44,830 nt of DNA from UBA9715 sp003452695 (GTDB lineage: Bacteria > Actinomycetota > Coriobacteriia > Coriobacteriales > Eggerthellaceae), in assembly GCA_946625225.1 (NCBI GenBank), contig CAMOTA010000009.1:1-44830 (forward strand), read 5' to 3'. The translations under genes and the position numbers were made by a program. Below, piece by piece: positions 42,802 through 44,830 of the stretch. Under the pieces are notes generated by a model that saw only the letters and a program-made list of their open reading frames with translations, had not been told where the DNA came from and made no database searches. Within the stretch, counting starts at the first letter, position 1, and each line of letters begins with the position of its first letter.

Positions 42802-43974
42802 CTACTCTTCCTCCTTGGCCTGTTGCCACAAGCGTTCCATCTCGTCGGTGGACAGTTCCTCGACGCTGGTTGCGCGGTCGCGCGCGGCGCGTTCCATGGC
42901 CGCCCAGCGGCGGCGGAACTTGGCGTTGGACGCGCGCAGGGCGCTTTCAGCGTCGATGCCCATTTTGCGCGCAACGTTTACCAGCGCGAAGAGCAGGTCG
43001 CCAAATTCCATTTCGACTGCATTAACGAGGGCGTCGGGGTTCGTGGGAGCGAGGGTTGTTGCGGGCGAGCCAGCGGTGCTCGCGCGGGCGGCGCCCGCGG
43101 GGACGGCGCCCGCGGGGGCGATGGTGCCCGTGTGGGCGTCGGTGCCTGCGGGGGCGATGGTGCCCGCGGAGGTGGAGCCGGGAGTCGATGCTGCGTTGGA
43201 GCTGATGGAGACCGGCGCGCTTGCTTCGGCAGCGGCAACTTCGCCGTCGGCGCTCTTCAGCACCTTTCCATCGGGAGTCTTGGGGGCGGCAGCGTACGCC
43301 TCTTCCAGCTCGGCGCGTTCTTCGGCCACCTTTTCCCACACGTCGGCCAGGGCTTCCCATTCGAAACCGGCCGCCACGGCGCGCCGCGAAATCTTCTGGG
43401 CCTGCAACAGGGCCGGAAAGTGGGTCGGCACGTCGTCGAGCAAGCTGGGCAGCGAATCGGAGCCATCCGAAACCGCGTCGGCAGCCGAACCCCCTGCCGC
43501 ATCCCCGCCAGCCACGCCCATCGGGCCAGCACCCGCGCCTTCCTCGGTTGCAACACGCGCCCGCTCGGCAGCGCGTGCGGCCTTCGCTTCCTTTTCGGCC
43601 AGCTTCACCTGCTCCCACAGGTCGGCCACCTCGTTCGCGTTTTCAGCACGCACGTCGCCGAACACGTGGGGGTGACGACGGACCATCTTCTCGTTTATAT
43701 CCGCGCACACGTCGTCTATGGTGAACTCACCTGCGTCGGCGGCAATCTGGCTGTGCAGCACGACCTGCAGCAGCACATCTCCCAGCTCTTCGCGCAGGTG
43801 TTCGGCATCGCCCGCCTGAATGGCGTCCAGCGCCTCGTAGGCCTCTTCGATCATGTAATCGCCAATGGACGCGTGCGTCTGGGCGCGGTTCCACGGGCAG
43901 CCGCCATCGGGCGACCTCAGCTTGGCCACGGTTTCCACGAAGTTGTCGAATGCGGGATGGTCATGTTCGGCCAT
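42802..43974 (-). CDS. mazG: MazG nucleoside triphosphate pyrophosphohydrolase with large low-complexity inserts
   Basis: MazG hydrolyses NTPs and dNTPs to monophosphates and is linked to nutrient-stress control of nucleotide pools. Domain one is normal: CPWNRAQTHASIGDYMIEE (26-44) and REELGDVLLQ (61-70), the EExxE...ExxD metal-binding pattern. Domain two has WEKVAEERAELEEA (213-226) and EMEFGDLLFALVNVARKMG (321-339). The protein is 390 residues, against about 260-280 usual. The excess is an Ala/Gly-rich stretch (~135-172) between domains and an ~85-residue Ala/Ser/Thr/Pro/Gly stretch (~228-314). The second stretch falls between the two halves of the metal-binding motif of domain two. GAAAGGAAG five bases before the ATG supports the start. 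It forms a two-gene unit with the alarmone synthetase, fitting a joint stringent-response role. Confidence 0.95.
   Translation of the reverse strand: MAEHDHPAFDNFVETVAKLRSPDGGCPWNRAQTHASIGDYMIEEAYEALDAIQAGDAEHLREELGDVLLQVVLHSQIAADAGEFTIDDVCADINEKMVRRHPHVFGDVRAENANEVADLWEQVKLAEKEAKAARAAERARVATEEGAGAGPMGVAGGDAAGGSAADAVSDGSDSLPSLLDDVPTHFPALLQAQKISRRAVAAGFEWEALADVWEKVAEERAELEEAYAAAPKTPDGKVLKSADGEVAAAEASAPVSISSNAASTPGSTSAGTIAPAGTDAHTGTIAPAGAVPAGAARASTAGSPATTLAPTNPDALVNAVEMEFGDLLFALVNVARKMGIDAESALRASNAKFRRRWAAMERAARDRATSVEELSTDEMERLWQQAKEEE
43078..43172. repeat. GC-rich imperfect minisatellite inside mazG
   Basis: Degenerate units around GCGCCCGCGGGG(G/A)CG and GGGGCGATGGTGCCCG repeat here and encode the Ala/Pro/Gly/Thr insert of MazG (GTIAPAGTDAHTGTIAPAGA). 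The repeat keeps the reading frame. Confidence 0.75.
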
Positions 43975-44021
43975 CGGGGCTTCCTTTCACGGTCGTTCCA
44001 CGGAAATCCAATCGGGCGAGA

Positions 44022-44027
44022 ATTGTA
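44022..44027 (-). promoter_or_regulatory. Possible -10 box for mazG-relQ
   Basis: TACAAT on the minus strand (five of six matches to TATAAT) lies about 50 bases before the mazG start. No good -35 hexamer is present at 16-18 bases, so this call is weak. Confidence 0.35.
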
Positions 44028-44321
44028 TCATCCAAAACAGATGCCAAAGAGGATAGTCCCGCTTAGCATCCTCTGGTCGCGCTGTTCGTAACACGCCTTT
44101 CTCTTGCTCGACCGTCCGGCGAGCTGGGGCAAGGGGACGTTCGCTTGGATTCGGCTTCGCTTTTGTGTTTAACGGGATTTAGGTCCAAAGGACTATCGTA
44201 ACGTTGCCGACAAAGGTTTCAAGCCAGCGCGGGGGCAAACTCGCGCGTGCCCGGCCTCGCTGAAAACGAGCCACCGGCTTGTTTTTCGGGCGCTCGGCCC
44301 CTGCGGAATCGTTTGCACCCA

Positions 44322-44409
44322 CTTGCCCCAGCCCGCCGGGCTGCATAGGCTCGTCCGCTGATGTACAGATGCCCGCTGCTCCCTTGCCCCAGCATGCCGG
44401 GCTGCATAG
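44322..44409. repeat. Pair of 27-bp direct near-repeats
   Basis: The two copies start 61 bases apart, upstream of the DUF2064 gene, and each contains TTGCCC followed by TGCATAG. They may be a duplicated promoter or operator, or part of a dispersed repeat family. Confidence 0.6.
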
Positions 44410-44433
44410 AGCGTAACGCCCCTCGCAGTGTGG

Positions 44434-44439
44434 TACAGT
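44434..44439 (+). promoter_or_regulatory. Possible extended -10 promoter of the DUF2064 gene
   Basis: TGG followed by TACAGT resembles an extended -10 element, 36 bases before the ATG. The -35 region is poor. Confidence 0.35.
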
Positions 44440-44475
44440 CTAGTTTTGTTTAAGCCGAGGGATGGGAGGCCGATT

Positions 44476-44830
44476 ATGCGCGAACGGAAGAACGTGGTGC
44501 TGCTGTTTTCGAAGGTGCCGGAAACGGGGCTGGTGAAGACACGGCTTTCGGTGCTGAAGGACGGCATGTTCCCACCCGAGACGGCGGCGCACCTGTACCA
44601 CTGCATGCTGTTCGATGTGGTCGAGATTATCTGCGCAGCGCTGGCCGATTTGGAGGCACGGGCAGACGCGGACGCGGCGGGAGCGAGCGCGGGCGCGGGC
44701 GCGGCGGGCGCGGGTGCGGGCGCGGCGGGCGCGACGGGCGCGGGTGCGGGCGCGGCGGACGCGACGGGCGCGGGTGCGGGCGCGGCGGGCGCGGGTGCGG
44801 GCGCGGCGGGCGCGACGGGCGCGGGTGCGG
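44476..44830 (+). CDS. DUF2064/TIGR04282-type glycosyltransferase-like protein, 5' part
   Basis: The gene runs off the window end after 118 codons without a stop. Its start MRERKNVVLLFSKVPETGLVKTRLS carries the (S/A)K-x-P-x-x-G-x-VKTRL motif of the DUF2064 family, which has a GT-A-like nucleotidyl/glycosyl-transferase fold. GGGAGG six bases before the ATG fixes the start. From about residue 62 the reading turns into nearly pure Ala/Gly with some Thr/Asp (units like AGAGAAGATG), not expected in the conserved fold; it must be an insertion if the rest of the enzyme follows beyond 44830. Function in the family is poorly defined; it is often found near other sugar- or lipid-modifying genes. Confidence 0.75.
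   Translation, partial: MRERKNVVLLFSKVPETGLVKTRLSVLKDGMFPPETAAHLYHCMLFDVVEIICAALADLEARADADAAGASAGAGAAGAGAGAAGATGAGAGAADATGAGAGAAGAGAGAAGATGAGA
44661..44830. repeat. GCG/GGC minisatellite inside the DUF2064 gene
   Basis: About 30-base units (GCGCGGGTGCGGGCGCGGCG then GGCGCGACGG) repeat to the window end with small variations, encoding Ala/Gly. The frame stays open throughout the visible part, so length changes in multiples of three would be tolerated. Confidence 0.85.

Larger units (their letters stand above)
43975..44475. other. Divergent intergenic region between mazG and the DUF2064 gene
   Basis: This 501-base stretch separates two divergent genes and should hold both promoters. A 27-base near-repeat (CTTGCCCCAGC-NN-GCCGGGCTGCATAG) occurs at 44322-44348 and 44383-44409 with two mismatches. 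Its first 11 bases also occur inverted near 44131-44141. I see no coding frame with protein-like content. Confidence 0.6.

Noticed and set aside
44193..44606. A 137-codon minus-strand frame crossing the start of the DUF2064 gene
   Set aside because: It has no ribosome site or domain and overlaps a gene with a good Shine-Dalgarno sequence and a family motif.

Overview
The window is GC-rich DNA (runs of GCC/GGC codons, strong G/C at third codon positions). It carries very large secreted repeat proteins with GLUG, FIVAR-like, BspA-type leucine-rich and InlB-type repeats, plus a cobalamin riboswitch. This combination suits a host-associated Actinomycetota of the Coriobacteriia/Eggerthellales type; that placement is inference from gene style, since there is no rRNA gene here.

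Layout, left to right. (1) 125-2525, minus: a partner-switching pair, a STAS anti-anti-sigma-like protein and a membrane PP2C phosphatase that also carries an RsbW-like kinase domain. (2) 2615-2935: a truncated metallo-beta-lactamase fragment. (3) 2937-36164, minus: six tightly spaced genes for secreted or surface proteins of 784, 1871, 1608, 1057, 1523 and 4129 residues. They include a transglutaminase-like protein, a subtilisin-like protease and four repeat-built presumed adhesin/receptor proteins. (4) 36194-36732, minus: the leader of that operon, with a sigma70-like promoter, a cobalamin riboswitch and a perfect intrinsic terminator before the first gene. (5) 36877-38564: an AAA+/DUF4143 ATPase and a frameshifted tyrosine-recombinase remnant. 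(6) 38606-40703, minus: two small secreted proteins (YD repeats; Fn3-like). (7) 40704-42003: a gene-poor stretch with a 39-bp perfect inverted repeat, an ATPase fragment and a palindromic terminator. (8) 42004-43974, minus: mazG and a small alarmone synthetase, abutting. (9) 44476 to the end, plus: the start of a DUF2064/TIGR04282 glycosyltransferase-like gene.

The main observation is the riboswitch-controlled surface operon. Three of its six proteins contain domains that read as DUF4430, the family related to the C-terminal domain of transcobalamin and intrinsic factor: one very clear copy in the 1871-residue protein, one good copy in the 1608-residue protein and four divergent copies in the 4129-residue protein. 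A B12-repressed leader in front of transcobalamin-like surface proteins suggests a Gram-positive cell-surface system for capturing corrinoids. A subtilase and a transglutaminase-like protein made from the same transcript could mature or cross-link it. No B12 ABC transporter lies in the window, so the link to uptake is inferred.

Five of the six operon proteins end in a lysine-rich, LRR-like module and none shows an LPXTG sorting signal, suggesting a shared non-sortase attachment to the wall. A second theme is low-complexity Ala/Gly/Glu sequence inserted into otherwise conserved enzymes (the PP2C phosphatase, MazG and the DUF2064 protein).
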